A stretch of 64,000 nt of DNA from an uncultured Eubacteriales bacterium (GTDB taxonomy: Bacteria > Bacillota > Clostridia > Oscillospirales > Acutalibacteraceae). The stretch lies in the NCBI GenBank assembly GCA_934630515.1, contig CAKTVV010000012.1:1-64000 (forward strand), in the 5' to 3' direction. The translations under genes and the position numbers were made by a program. Of this stretch, positions 39,329 to 49,573 are shown in pieces. Position 1 is the stretch's first letter. Each line of letters opens with the position of its first letter. The notes under the pieces are model-generated. The model was not told the origin of the DNA, did no database searches, and saw only the letters and a program-made list of their open reading frames with translations.

Positions 39329-42300
39329 TTATGCCTGCTTTTTCTTCTTCTGCACGAGGATCACGGCGATCACAGCACCGGCAGCGATCACCAGCACGGC
39401 GACCCCCGCCAGCACGATCCACAGCACCGGAGTGCCGTCGGCGGCGGTATCCGTCGCCGGATCGTATTTCAGCTTGACCGACAGTCCCACGTTTTCCTTG
39501 ATCTGCACGGTACGGAATACATATTTGGAGCCGTCCTCCAGCAGGGTATACAGCTCATATTCGCCCACCGGCACATTTTCAAAGGTGAAGCTGCCCTGAG
39601 CATTGGTGGTGGTTTCCCCCACGCCCTTCAGGAAGATCTTCAGATCCGCTACCGTTTTCAGCTGGGGGGTATACACCGTCCCCCGCAGGGTGCTGCCGGC
39701 AGTCTCGGGCGTATCGTCGTCCGGCGTATTGTCCGGCTCCGTCGCCGCCCCGGAGGCATCCAGCGTCAGCTGCAGCACTGCCGTATCGCCGCCGGAGAAG
39801 CTGGAGAAGTAGCCGGTGGACACGCTGTTTCCGTCGGCATCCACCGCATACAGCTCATAGAAGCCCGCCGGGAAATTCTTAAATGTGAACCGTCCGTTTT
39901 TATCGGTCACCGCCGTATAGGTCTTGCTGTCGGATTTCAGCAGCAGCTTGACCCCCGCCCGGGGTTGCCGGTTCTCGTCCAGCAGCGTGCCGCTCAGGGT
40001 GGCAGTCTGGGGCGTATCCTCCTGAATAATGTCGCTGTCGTTCCACCACTTGCCGTCATTGACGTTCAGCTCGGCAATGAGCTGATCGATCTTAGACAGG
40101 TCGAAATCCATCACCTTGACGGTGTTGGCGCCGTTGGTCCACTCAAAGGTTCCCGCCGGATTCTCCGCCCAGGTGCCGAACCATGCGTGCCAATCCCAGA
40201 TCCAGCCGTCCAGACCGACGCCGAAGGTGGCGTTGTTCCAAAGGTTCTTCTGCTTGGGGTCGTCCGCCCGATACAGGCTCATATCGAAGATATAGCCCTC
40301 GGAGAAGAAGTTCACCAGCACACCTACGAATACATTTTCCGTCTTGACCGTATCCGGCATGGTGAACCGATAGGTATAGGTGGTGTAGTTGCCGTGCTTT
40401 TCCTCGCTCACCAGCTCGGAATTCACCCGCACCGTGGGACGGGCGTCGTCCTCCGTCACCTTGATGTCAAAGGGGCCGGTGGAATAGGCGCTGAAGGTGA
40501 CCTGATACTCGGCATTCGCCTGCAGCGCTACCCGGGAGGCGAAGTTGGAGGACTTGGTGCCGTTGACGAAGTACACCATCTTCTTGGAGGGAATCTTGGC
40601 GATCATATCCGCAATGGACTGGTCGCTGTATTCCACCGTCTCCAGCAGGGTGGATTCGTTCTCCCAGCGGTTCATTCCGGCGAGGGCGGTGTCGCTGTGG
40701 GCGAACCACGCATCCCAGCCCCACGCCCAGTCGTTCAGCTCCAGCTTGAACTCCGGGTTGTTCAGCAGCTCGATTTTGGCGGGGTCATTGACATTGTGCA
40801 CGGAGGCGTCGAAGAACAGCGCCTCAAAGGTACCCGCCGCCTTCATGCCGAAGAACACCGTATCGGTCATGGGGACGCTGTTGCCCTCGCTGTCCACATA
40901 GGTGACGGGGATGGTGTAGCGGTAGGTATACACCGTGTAGCCGTCCTTTTCCACCTCGCTGACCGCCTGAATGTTGGCGTCCACCGGACGGCGCTTGCCG
41001 TCGGACAGGCAGACCATGGTGAAGTTCTTCAGGTTATGGGTCAGAGAGAAGCTGAACTCGTAGCTCTCCCCCGCCTTCACCGGTACCCGCTGCATCAGCT
41101 CCTTGGCACGGGAGGTCTTGATGTGCAGCATATGCTTTTCATCCCGGTTTTTCTCCAGCAGAGACTCGTCCAGCGTCACCACCGTCAGCTCCATATCGCT
41201 GTTCTGGAAGTGCTTGCCGGACAGCCAGGTGTATTCCAGACTCCACTTATCCAGACCGGAGCGGAAATCCGCATTGGTCAGCAGCTCGGTCGATTCCGCC
41301 CCGACGGCGCACACGCTGGGGACATACAGCGCCCCCTGATAGATGCTCCCTTGGGGGAACCGGACGATAAAGAACACCTGATCGGTCACCGGGTTCCCGT
41401 TGTTATCCTTTTCGGGGATGGTAAAGCGATAGGTATACAGGGTGCCGCCGTTGCGCACATCCTTCTTCACCTGCGTGATCTGGGCGTTGATGCCCGCCCG
41501 CTTGGCCGCATCCGATGCCCGGCATACCACCTCAAATTTATCGATGGAATCGGTCAGACCGAAGGTGAAATCGTAGCTGGCTCCCGCCGTCACCGGCACC
41601 AGCTGCATCAGCTCGCCCCGGGCAGCGCCGGTCTTGTTCACCTGCAGCATCTTCGGGGTGTTATCGGATTCCTCCAGCAGCGCCTCGTCAAAGTCCACGA
41701 CCTGCAGCTTGGCAGCGTATTCGGTCACATCCGCCTCCCGCTGGTCCGCCGCAAAGGTGCGGAATTCCCAGATCCAGCCGTACAGTCCGGAGGTGAAATC
41801 GCCGTTATCCAGCAGATTCGTCTTGTCGGCATCGTCGGTGCGGTATACGCAGGGGTTGAACAGGTCGCCCTCGCACGCCGTCTTGAACCGGATGATGAAA
41901 TACAGCTCATGATCGCCGATATTCTGGTCATTCAGCGGCACCGTAAAGCGGTAGGTGTACAGGGTGCTGATCTTGTTTTCCACCCGGCGCACCCGCTGAA
42001 TGTTGGCAGCCACCCCCGGCTGGGTGCCGGTGCCGGTATTCACCCGGCATACCAGCTCAAAGTCGGAGTCGGTGAAGCCGTTGGACAGCCCAAAGGTATA
42101 GTCGTAGGTCTGTCCCTTTTCCACCGGCGCAGAGTTCTTCAGCTCACCCCGGGCGGCGGAGGTTTTGGTGATATGCAGCATCTGGGGACCGGACGGCTCC
42201 GCATCGATCAGGGATTCATCAAAGGGCAGCACCGTCAGCTGGGTGGTGCCGTTGGAGTCCGTCCCCGTGGTGTCGCCGCTCTTAAACTCCTTGAAGCCTG

Positions 42301-43375
42301 CCACCCAGCCGCACAGACCGTCGCTGAAATCCCCATTGGTCAGCAGCTGGGTCTTGGCGGTGTCCGCCGTCTCGTATACGGTGGCATCGAAGAGGTTGCC
42401 CTCGCACACAGCGGCGTTCTTGAACCGGATGATGAAGTAGAGACTCTTTCCGGTGATGTCGCTGCCGTTGTTATCCTTAGAGGGAGCGTCAAAGGTATAG
42501 GTGTAATACACCGACTTTCCGTTGGGCTCCTTGCTGGCCGTGACCTGCGGGGTCACCCCCGGCTGCGTCCACGAGCCGGTCACCACCCGGAACACCAGAT
42601 CAAAATCGTCCTCGGTGATGCCCTCCGACAGGGCAAAGGTGTAGGTGTAATTCTTGCCCGCCGTTACCGCCACCGGCACCTTGAGCTCGCAGTTGCCGCT
42701 GTTCTTAGTCTTGTTGATGTGCAGCATCTTTTTGGCGGCGCTGCTGTCCAGAAGAGACTCATCCAAATCCGTCACCGACACCGCAACATAGGTGCCGTCG
42801 GCATACTCCGAGCCGGACAGGGGCGTGGACTCCACAAACCAGCCCTTCAGCCCGCTTTTGAAGTCGCCGTTCTGCAGCAGCTCCGTCTTGGCGCTGTCAT
42901 CTGCCGCATAGGCGGTGGGACGCACCAGATAGCCCTCGCAGGCGGCCTTGAACCGGATGATGAAAAAGACGGAATCGGTCATGGCGTTGCCGTTATTGTC
43001 CTTGGCGGGGATCGTCAGGCTGTAGGTATAATCATACAGCTGTCCGTTTTTCTCCCGGCTGACCTGCGTGATGGCGGCATTGACCCCCACCTTGACACCG
43101 CCGGGGCTGTCCGCCCGACACACCACCTCAAAGCTGCCGTCCATGGCGGCACTGGCCAAGAAGCGGAAGTGGTACTGCTTGCCCACCTCCACCCGGACGG
43201 GCGTGCGCAGCTCGTCATAGTTGCTGTTTACCTTGCTCACCTGGATCCGGAGCATCTTCTCCCCGGCGGCGGCACGTACCGTCAGCGGCAGGAACAATCC
43301 CAGCAGCAGGCTGACGATCAGCACCCCGCAGAGCAGTCCCTTCCATCCGGTCAAGCTCTTTCGTATGCTACCCAT
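39329..43375 (-). CDS. Membrane-anchored surface protein with six ~180-aa repeats and two CnaB-like domains
   Basis: The 1348-residue protein has a signal peptide and six repeats starting near residues 39, 213, 395, 574, 747 and 930. Each runs from a KMLHI-type strand through a YTYxFTxP and FFIIRFK core to a LLxNGDFxSGLxGW end. Two carboxypeptidase-regulatory/CnaB-like domains follow at about 1129-1200 and 1228-1295 (GTLLDENRQPRAGV, GRFTFKNFPAGFYELY). A transmembrane helix at about 1315-1340 and a KKKKQA tail end the protein; there is no LPXTG. The repeats look like carbohydrate-binding jelly rolls but I do not recognise the family. It may hold glycan at the membrane for the importer. ATG 43375 is chosen over 43399, which lacks a ribosome-binding site. 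Confidence 0.85.
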   Translation of the reverse strand: MGSIRKSLTGWKGLLCGVLIVSLLLGLFLPLTVRAAAGEKMLRIQVSKVNSNYDELRTPVRVEVGKQYHFRFLASAAMDGSFEVVCRADSPGGVKVGVNAAITQVSREKNGQLYDYTYSLTIPAKDNNGNAMTDSVFFIIRFKAACEGYLVRPTAYAADDSAKTELLQNGDFKSGLKGWFVESTPLSGSEYADGTYVAVSVTDLDESLLDSSAAKKMLHINKTKNSGNCELKVPVAVTAGKNYTYTFALSEGITEDDFDLVFRVVTGSWTQPGVTPQVTASKEPNGKSVYYTYTFDAPSKDNNGSDITGKSLYFIIRFKNAAVCEGNLFDATVYETADTAKTQLLTNGDFSDGLCGWVAGFKEFKSGDTTGTDSNGTTQLTVLPFDESLIDAEPSGPQMLHITKTSAARGELKNSAPVEKGQTYDYTFGLSNGFTDSDFELVCRVNTGTGTQPGVAANIQRVRRVENKISTLYTYRFTVPLNDQNIGDHELYFIIRFKTACEGDLFNPCVYRTDDADKTNLLDNGDFTSGLYGWIWEFRTFAADQREADVTEYAAKLQVVDFDEALLEESDNTPKMLQVNKTGAARGELMQLVPVTAGASYDFTFGLTDSIDKFEVVCRASDAAKRAGINAQITQVKKDVRNGGTLYTYRFTIPEKDNNGNPVTDQVFFIVRFPQGSIYQGALYVPSVCAVGAESTELLTNADFRSGLDKWSLEYTWLSGKHFQNSDMELTVVTLDESLLEKNRDEKHMLHIKTSRAKELMQRVPVKAGESYEFSFSLTHNLKNFTMVCLSDGKRRPVDANIQAVSEVEKDGYTVYTYRYTIPVTYVDSEGNSVPMTDTVFFGMKAAGTFEALFFDASVHNVNDPAKIELLNNPEFKLELNDWAWGWDAWFAHSDTALAGMNRWENESTLLETVEYSDQSIADMIAKIPSKKMVYFVNGTKSSNFASRVALQANAEYQVTFSAYSTGPFDIKVTEDDARPTVRVNSELVSEEKHGNYTTYTYRFTMPDTVKTENVFVGVLVNFFSEGYIFDMSLYRADDPKQKNLWNNATFGVGLDGWIWDWHAWFGTWAENPAGTFEWTNGANTVKVMDFDLSKIDQLIAELNVNDGKWWNDSDIIQEDTPQTATLSGTLLDENRQPRAGVKLLLKSDSKTYTAVTDKNGRFTFKNFPAGFYELYAVDADGNSVSTGYFSSFSGGDTAVLQLTLDASGAATEPDNTPDDDTPETAGSTLRGTVYTPQLKTVADLKIFLKGVGETTTNAQGSFTFENVPVGEYELYTLLEDGSKYVFRTVQIKENVGLSVKLKYDPATDTAADGTPVLWIVLAGVAVLVIAAGAVIAVILVQKKKKQA

Positions 43376-43402
43376 AGCGTTTCCACCTTTCTCATGCAAG
43401 TT

Positions 43403-44296
43403 TTATTCCCAATGCTTCACGCAATACCGTTGATACAGCAGATAGATGGCTCCGATCACCACCAGCACTACCGCAAAATAGAGCCACAGCATCGCCGAGC
43501 TGTTGCCGTAATCCTGATTGAGCATCCGGCTGTAGGCATTGGCCACCAGCGTATTGTTGGTATCCACAAACAGCTCGATCATGGTGTAGATCAGCACCAG
43601 CGAGATGATGTGCCGCAGACTGGGCACGGTGATGAGCCAGAACTCCTCCCACTTGTTGGCGCCCTCCAGCTTCGATACCTCATAGAGGGAGGCGGGGATG
43701 CTCTGCAGACCGGCGATGAACAGCACCGTCTGCACCCCACATTTCCAGATGATGTTGATGCTGTTGGACAGCAGGAACACCAAAATCGGTGTGACCTGGG
43801 AGGGAATATTCAGATTGGCGATGATCTCATTATAGTTGATGATGCCCGTGCCGGCGGTGCCGGAGGAGAACAGGGGCATGGTGATGAAATCGCCGTTGAG
43901 GGTGCTCATCACCACGGAGTTGCTGATGATGGCGGGCAGGAAGAAGATCGCCCGAAAGACGGTCTTGCCCTTGAAATTCTGGTTGAGCAGCACCGCCAGA
44001 ATGAGGCTCAGCGCCAGAATAAAGGGCAGGGAGTAGAACATCATCCCCATGGAATCCCGCATATTGTCCAGATAGTCGGCGCTGACCGTCAGCAGCTCCC
44101 GGTAATGCTCCAGCCCCACGAACTGCGTCACCACGCTGCCAGGCTCAATAAGGATATTGTTGAAGCTGTACCACAGCGAGCAGCCCAGCGGATACACAAA
44201 GAACAGTGCCAGCCCGATGAGCCAGTGCAGCACAAAGCTGTACCCGGCACGGGTGCGGGTCTTTTCCAGACTTCTGGCGGAAGTTGATCTTGCCAT
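43403..44296 (-). CDS. ABC sugar transporter permease (MalF/UgpA type)
   Basis: The 297-residue protein has six transmembrane segments and the EAA loop that contacts the ATPase (EVSKLEGANKWEEFWLITVPSL). It starts at ATG 44296 after GAGAGG. It is a CUT1-type permease. Its natural partner should be the MalG-type permease at 57910, with the binding protein at 56447, because the other importer set (49574, 48693, 50526) is complete and contiguous. No ATP-binding subunit is encoded nearby. Confidence 0.9.
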   Translation of the reverse strand: MARSTSARSLEKTRTRAGYSFVLHWLIGLALFFVYPLGCSLWYSFNNILIEPGSVVTQFVGLEHYRELLTVSADYLDNMRDSMGMMFYSLPFILALSLILAVLLNQNFKGKTVFRAIFFLPAIISNSVVMSTLNGDFITMPLFSSGTAGTGIINYNEIIANLNIPSQVTPILVFLLSNSINIIWKCGVQTVLFIAGLQSIPASLYEVSKLEGANKWEEFWLITVPSLRHIISLVLIYTMIELFVDTNNTLVANAYSRMLNQDYGNSSAMLWLYFAVVLVVIGAIYLLYQRYCVKHWE

Positions 44297-44307
44297 TGTT
44301 ACACCTC

Positions 44308-46509
44308 TCAGCCCAGACAGAACGCATAGGGCTGCAATTCCCCGGCGGGGCAGCGCTGCGTTCGGTCGGTTTGGTTCACATAGACGGTCTTGCCGTTTGC
44401 ATAGCGGGTACAGCTGACCCCGTCCGCCCCCAGCGTATATTCGACCAGCGGCGACTGCGCCACCGCCGCATACAGGGCGGCGTAGCCGCTGGCGGTCAGG
44501 GTCTCGACGATGCTCTGCCGATGGTCGGCGTAGAGCGTGCCGTACAGCTTATATTCGCTCAGGTCATCGGAGCCGTCCACAAAGGTATCCGTCAGCGTAT
44601 AGCCCAGCCCCATGCCGTAGGCGGCTGCCCGGGCGATCGCCAGCGGAATGTTCTCTGCCAGATTGATCGCCTCGGTATACAGAGGCTTATAGCCGTGGAA
44701 CACCATCTGGTAGAACGGCACGGCGGCGTCCAGCCCGTCGTAGCTGCCGGTATCCGCAGGAGCGTCAAACACCACGTCCGCCGTCCCGGCGGCATAGCCG
44801 TTGGCGGCAGCCACCGCCGTCCGGTAGCCCGCCTGCTGCGCCGTTTTCAGCAGCACCGCCGCATCCTGCTCCATCCCCGCCTTGCTGATATACCCCTCGT
44901 CGGAGTATGCCGTGCTGCCCAGACTGGACAGACTCACCGCACCCACGCCGTAGCGTGCTGCCTTTTTCAGTGCAAAGGCGGCGGCGTTTGCCAGCTCCTT
45001 CCGGGCGAGGGTGTAATAGGCGTTGGTCTTATCGTTCACCCGCAGCGGGGTCACGGGGAAATGCTCCGCTTTATACTGGATAGCGGTCTTGGCTGCATCC
45101 AAATTAAGAGAGAATCCACCGCCGGACTTAGAGAAGTTCACGATATCGTAATCCGGGAACAGGTTGTCGCCGCACAGCGCCGTCAGCGCTGCAAGCTCGC
45201 TCTTGGAGCCATACACCGACGGATAGCTCTTGCCTCCGGCGATGCGTCCCGGGCGGATCCCGGCGTCTCCGTAGCCCATCAGCCGCACCAGCGGCAGCGT
45301 GCCCGTCGTCTCCTGCAGCTCCGACACGATGCTCTGCGCCTGTGAGAAGGTGGTCATCGTCACCAGTTTTTTCCGGGGAATTCCGAATATGGAAGTGGTG
45401 ATATTGGTTCCGCCCAGCAGTGTCACCGCATAGGGAGCGCTTTCCTCCGTCGTGGCGGTCATGCCCTGCGCCAGCAGGTAGTCCTGATACCGGGCGGCGA
45501 TTCCGGCATAGCCAGCCTCGTCGCCGTGAAGCGCCTGATACGCCACGGTCATCTTCTCTCCGGACATCCGGTCGTTGACCCGGCTGGTGATCCCTTTATA
45601 GTTGCCGTGATATACATAAGAGAACTCGTCATAGCCCCGCACATAGAACACAGCCCCGACGTAGGAGCTGCCCAGCCGGGAATTGCCCGCCTGCGCCTGA
45701 ATCTCGCAGGAGGCGGCGCCCTCCTCGATGATGCCCATCAACCCCTTGCCGTCGCCATAGGCGCCGAACACGGGCAGCCGCACCGCCTGCTCCTCGGTCA
45801 GATTCAGCGGATTGCGGCGAGCCGCATCCCGGCCGTACACCTCGCCGGTATACTGGCGGGCGCCGTCCGGCGTCTCCGCCGTATGCATCACCGCTCCGCT
45901 GCCGGCGGGAACAAACAGCTGTCCGCCCGCCGCATCGTTCTTCACGCTGCACAGGAACGGGGTGACCGTGACCGATACCAGCTTATAGTCATCTCCATCC
46001 TCCAGAATCTTGGAGGAATCCACGGTGACGGTCAGACCGTCCTCCCGCAGCACATAATCCACCGGCACGGCGATCTTATACGCATCGAAGAAATAGGTGA
46101 CCCGCATGCCGTTATCCAGCTTTTTGCACACCACGCTGCCGTTATTTTCTGTCTGGGAATAGCTGGAGAGGGTGTCCCATTTCAGCGTCTTGGTGTTCGC
46201 CACCGTGATGCTGATGGGGCTGCTGGCGTTGGCGCCGGCGCTGCCCTCCCGGAACGCATCCAGCAGAATGTCCGACCAATAATCGCCGGTATCCGTCGCC
46301 TGCAGCACGATCGCCCGGCCGTCCGACTCCCAGGTCAGCGCATACCGGTCGTTCGTCGCCAGCGTCTGGGCGTCCGACACCGTCCCGCTGACGCTGCGGT
46401 AGCCGTTGGCAGCGGCGGAGCCGCCGCAGCCGGACAGCGCCACCAGCGGAATGCACAGCGCCAGCAAAACAGCGGCGGTGCGGATGAAGCTATGTTTGAA
46501 CGCCGTCAC
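44308..46509 (-). CDS. DUF5696-family lipoprotein
   Basis: The 733-residue product starts at GTG 46509 after AAAGGAAAGG. It has a lipoprotein signal with lipobox LVALSGC. The body has a beta-rich N-terminal half (residues 40-330) and a TIM-barrel-like C-terminal half containing PLVRLMGYGDAGIRPG and TALCGDNLFPDYDIVNFSKSGGGF. Proteins of this family recur beside CUT1 sugar importers and Yip1-domain proteins in Firmicutes and may be exo-acting glycosidases. That role is an inference. It lies 11 bp upstream of the permease at 43403. Confidence 0.8.
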   Translation of the reverse strand: MTAFKHSFIRTAAVLLALCIPLVALSGCGGSAAANGYRSVSGTVSDAQTLATNDRYALTWESDGRAIVLQATDTGDYWSDILLDAFREGSAGANASSPISITVANTKTLKWDTLSSYSQTENNGSVVCKKLDNGMRVTYFFDAYKIAVPVDYVLREDGLTVTVDSSKILEDGDDYKLVSVTVTPFLCSVKNDAAGGQLFVPAGSGAVMHTAETPDGARQYTGEVYGRDAARRNPLNLTEEQAVRLPVFGAYGDGKGLMGIIEEGAASCEIQAQAGNSRLGSSYVGAVFYVRGYDEFSYVYHGNYKGITSRVNDRMSGEKMTVAYQALHGDEAGYAGIAARYQDYLLAQGMTATTEESAPYAVTLLGGTNITTSIFGIPRKKLVTMTTFSQAQSIVSELQETTGTLPLVRLMGYGDAGIRPGRIAGGKSYPSVYGSKSELAALTALCGDNLFPDYDIVNFSKSGGGFSLNLDAAKTAIQYKAEHFPVTPLRVNDKTNAYYTLARKELANAAAFALKKAARYGVGAVSLSSLGSTAYSDEGYISKAGMEQDAAVLLKTAQQAGYRTAVAAANGYAAGTADVVFDAPADTGSYDGLDAAVPFYQMVFHGYKPLYTEAINLAENIPLAIARAAAYGMGLGYTLTDTFVDGSDDLSEYKLYGTLYADHRQSIVETLTASGYAALYAAVAQSPLVEYTLGADGVSCTRYANGKTVYVNQTDRTQRCPAGELQPYAFCLG

Positions 46510-46549
46510 TTGCGTCACCTTTCCTTTTACAAAATCAGTCGATCGGCTC

Positions 46550-48670
46550 TCATCGGTAGGCGACCTCCTCATAAACGGATACGAGGAAGGTGAAGAACTG
46601 GGAGATCAGGATCGCACAGAGAAACAGAATGAACACCACCAAAATCATGAAGAAGATGGTGACCAGCCCCGTCAGCAGAAACTGGAAGAAATCGTATTCG
46701 TGCATCTTCATGGTCGCCACCGCCACCAGGAAGAAGGTGTAGAGCAGCATCACCGTCGTCAGCGCCCCGATCAGCCCGGAGGTGGACAGGGGCAGGAACC
46801 GGGTCAGCAGCACCCGCACCAGCTGGAACAGGACCCACGGCACCAGCGCATAAGCGGTGGCGGTATAGACCTCCCGGAGGGTGCCCTTGCCGGAGAACAT
46901 GGAGCAGACCAGCCAGTTGCACACCGACCACAGCACCAGCAGACCGGCGGTGCTGCCCAGCGTATACAGCGAATTGTAATTGCGCAGCAGCGTATCCGTA
47001 TACAGGAACCCGGCGCCGATCACATTCAGCACCGCCGCCACATAAAACAGCACCGTGATCCCCATCGCCGCCTTGACCGAGCCGAGCTTTTTATACTTCA
47101 TCTCGTCGTAGCTGTCAAAGGGGTGAAACGGTACCCGCAGCATCAGCTGCAGCTGCGGGTTGGTGATCAGCCGCTTTTTCCGGCGGCGCAGCCACAGCCA
47201 AAGCCCCACCACGGCGCCGATGACCGCCACAATCAGCAGCAGGATCCACACAAAGTGGTCGGCGATGAACTGGGAGACCAGCTCCTGCCACGCCAGATCG
47301 TACACGGAATAATCCATTCCGGTGCGGGCCGCCTCCAGCGCCGCCCGGTAGTCGCCCTCGTTATAGTACGCCATCGCCAGACCCTTATAGGCGGGATGGC
47401 AGTTCCGGTTGAGGGACAGCACCTCCTGCCACAGGTTCTTCGCCTGGGCATAGTCGCCGTCCAGATACAGCCCCTGCGCCTGAAAGAGCTTGTCGCCGTA
47501 GTCGGTCATCCGGAACACGGTGACGGTGTAGCTGTCCTGATCCGCCACCAGCACGTCCCGGCCGTTGAGGGCCAGCGCCGTCGCCTTGCGGAACACGCCC
47601 AGCTGGTTTCCCTGCCCATAGCCGCCGCCGAAGGCGGACAGCAGGTTGCAGTCGGTGTCATAGATGTACACCGTGCCGTTGCCGCCATCCAGCACATAGA
47701 TGAATCCGTCGTCGCTGACCGCCACCGAGGTCAGATCCTGCACGGCGGCGCCCTCCGGCTTGGAGGTCTCCAGAAAATTCACCGTGGAGGAGGTCACGGA
47801 ATCCCCGTCCAGCTTACGCTTATAGAGGATGTTATCGCCGTTGTGGCTGATCTTCCGCAGCTGCCCCACCGTCCCCTGAGAGCTGTATTTGTCCGAGCTG
47901 ATGGCGCCGGTGACGGTGATCATGAAATCCTCGGTGTCAAAGCAGAAATCCGTGAAGGAATAGGGCAGGGTCTTGACGGACGCCGCCTTTTTCGCATCGG
48001 TGCTGGTGAGCCGCTTCCACAAATAGGACAGGGTGTCCAGCGCCGACGCCTCCACGGTGTTGGAGCCGTAGAAGCCCATAAATTCGTATTCCGGCGAGTA
48101 CATCAGCGCTCCGTAATAGCACCCAAGGCTGAGGATATAGGTGTACCCCTCCGTATCCTTTTCGATGGCTATGGGGTGGAACAGGAAATCCTCCGGGATC
48201 AGCGACGACTGGGGGCTGCCCAGCGTCTGCTGCACCACGCCGTCGGCGCTGCAGATCAGGATGCGCTCATGGTTGGTGTCGGCGATATAGAGGTTGCCCT
48301 CCCCGTCGGCATATACCCCGCCGGCGCCCTCAAAATCCACGGCGCCCTCCCCGTCGGTCACCGGGATCTCCCGGGCGGCGGAATAATCGGAGCGGATGGA
48401 GATGAGCCGGGAGGTACCGCCGCACAGCAGCAGGATCTCTCCGTTCGGCTGGCGGAAAATATCGGTGATCCCCTCCAGACTGCTGGTCAATCCCAGCGAG
48501 GCGGCACTCATCTCCTGCACGGCGGCATACATTTCCCGGGTCACGTTGACCTCGATGGCGCCGGGAACGTCCGCACGGGTGTAGGAATCCGTGACGCCCG
48601 CCGCCGCCGGCAGCACCGTCGCCGCCGCTAACACAACGAGAAGTGCAAAAACAGCTATTTTCTTGAACAA
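46550..48670 (-). CDS. NHL-repeat / TPR / Yip1-domain membrane protein
   Basis: The 706-residue protein begins at TTG 48670 (AGGGAAGGA upstream) with a signal peptide. An extracellular NHL-like beta-propeller follows at about 55-380 (GGVYADGEGNLYIADTNHERIL, VAVSDDGFIYVLDGGNGTVYIYD), then two TPR-like helices near 395-450. A transmembrane helix at about 475-495, a basic loop (RRRKKR) and a C-terminal Yip1 domain with five or so helices complete it. Related YIP1-family proteins accompany sugar ABC operons in Clostridia. The function is not known; it might sense or organise the importer at the membrane. Confidence 0.85.
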   Translation of the reverse strand: MFKKIAVFALLVVLAAATVLPAAAGVTDSYTRADVPGAIEVNVTREMYAAVQEMSAASLGLTSSLEGITDIFRQPNGEILLLCGGTSRLISIRSDYSAAREIPVTDGEGAVDFEGAGGVYADGEGNLYIADTNHERILICSADGVVQQTLGSPQSSLIPEDFLFHPIAIEKDTEGYTYILSLGCYYGALMYSPEYEFMGFYGSNTVEASALDTLSYLWKRLTSTDAKKAASVKTLPYSFTDFCFDTEDFMITVTGAISSDKYSSQGTVGQLRKISHNGDNILYKRKLDGDSVTSSTVNFLETSKPEGAAVQDLTSVAVSDDGFIYVLDGGNGTVYIYDTDCNLLSAFGGGYGQGNQLGVFRKATALALNGRDVLVADQDSYTVTVFRMTDYGDKLFQAQGLYLDGDYAQAKNLWQEVLSLNRNCHPAYKGLAMAYYNEGDYRAALEAARTGMDYSVYDLAWQELVSQFIADHFVWILLLIVAVIGAVVGLWLWLRRRKKRLITNPQLQLMLRVPFHPFDSYDEMKYKKLGSVKAAMGITVLFYVAAVLNVIGAGFLYTDTLLRNYNSLYTLGSTAGLLVLWSVCNWLVCSMFSGKGTLREVYTATAYALVPWVLFQLVRVLLTRFLPLSTSGLIGALTTVMLLYTFFLVAVATMKMHEYDFFQFLLTGLVTIFFMILVVFILFLCAILISQFFTFLVSVYEEVAYR

Positions 48671-48692
48671 GGTGATCCTTCCCTCCCGTTGT

Positions 48693-49556
48693 TTATTCTT
48701 TGATGCCCGAGCTGCTCATGGTCTCCAGCACATTCCCCTGGGTCAGCAAAAACACCAGAATCGGCGGGATCATCATCAGCACCGTGATCGCCATGGAGCT
48801 GCCGGAGCGGGCGATTCCGCCCGCCGCCACGGAGCTCATCACCGACGGCAGCGTTTTCAGCTCCTCGCTGAAGATAGTGCCGGTGGACTGGGTGGACCAC
48901 ATGGCTTGGAACGAGAACAGCAGCACCGTCATCAACGCCGGTTTCATGATAGGCATCACGATGCGCCCGTACATCACCAGCACCCCGGCGCCGTCGATCC
49001 GGGCAGCCTCCAGCAGCGAGTTGTTCACGCTGGCATCCATAAACTGCTTCATCAGGAAGCAGCTGACCGTCGAAGCCAGCGTGGGGAAAATATACACCCA
49101 GTAGGTATCGATCAGGTGCAGCTTGGAAAAGATCAGATACTGGGGCACCGCCAGCGTGACGGCGTTATACAGCATCATCATCTGGATGAGGGTGAAGATC
49201 GCCTTGCGCCCCCGAACCTTGGATTTCGACAGGGTGAACGCCGCCATCGACCCCACCAGCACCGACAGAAGCGTGGTGGTGATGGAGATGAACAGGCTGT
49301 TGAACAGATACCGGGAGATCGGCACCTGCAGATTGCTCAGCAGCGCCGGCAGCACCTTGAAATTCCGCAGGGTCGGTCGGACCACGTAGAACTTCGGGGG
49401 GAAGATCAGCAGCTCATCCAGCGGCTTGAGGGATGTCAATATGCAGTAAAACAGCGGAAAGACCGTAAACAGCCCTGCACCCAGCAGGACCGCAAAGAAA
49501 ACGACGTTTCCTGCCTTTGAGCGGGTGAACCGCCTGTATTGCGCATTCTTTGCCAA
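48693..49556 (-). CDS. ABC sugar transporter permease (MalG/UgpE type)
   Basis: The 287-residue permease has six transmembrane helices and the EAA motif EAARIDGAGVLVMYGRIVMP. The frame opens with a TTG at 49556 that follows GAGGAG. It lies 17 bp after the MalF-type gene at 49574 and the two form a standard heterodimer, fed by the binding protein at 50526. The energising ATPase must come from elsewhere. Confidence 0.92.
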   Translation of the reverse strand: MAKNAQYRRFTRSKAGNVVFFAVLLGAGLFTVFPLFYCILTSLKPLDELLIFPPKFYVVRPTLRNFKVLPALLSNLQVPISRYLFNSLFISITTTLLSVLVGSMAAFTLSKSKVRGRKAIFTLIQMMMLYNAVTLAVPQYLIFSKLHLIDTYWVYIFPTLASTVSCFLMKQFMDASVNNSLLEAARIDGAGVLVMYGRIVMPIMKPALMTVLLFSFQAMWSTQSTGTIFSEELKTLPSVMSSVAAGGIARSGSSMAITVLMMIPPILVFLLTQGNVLETMSSSGIKE

Positions 49557-49573
49557 ATCGTACCGCTCCTCAC

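Noticed and set aside
39965..44287. A 1440-residue open frame on the plus strand
   Set aside because: It lies antisense to the repeat surface protein and permease genes, has no ribosome-binding site and shows the Gly/His/Val/Arg-rich composition of a mirror frame in GC-rich DNA.
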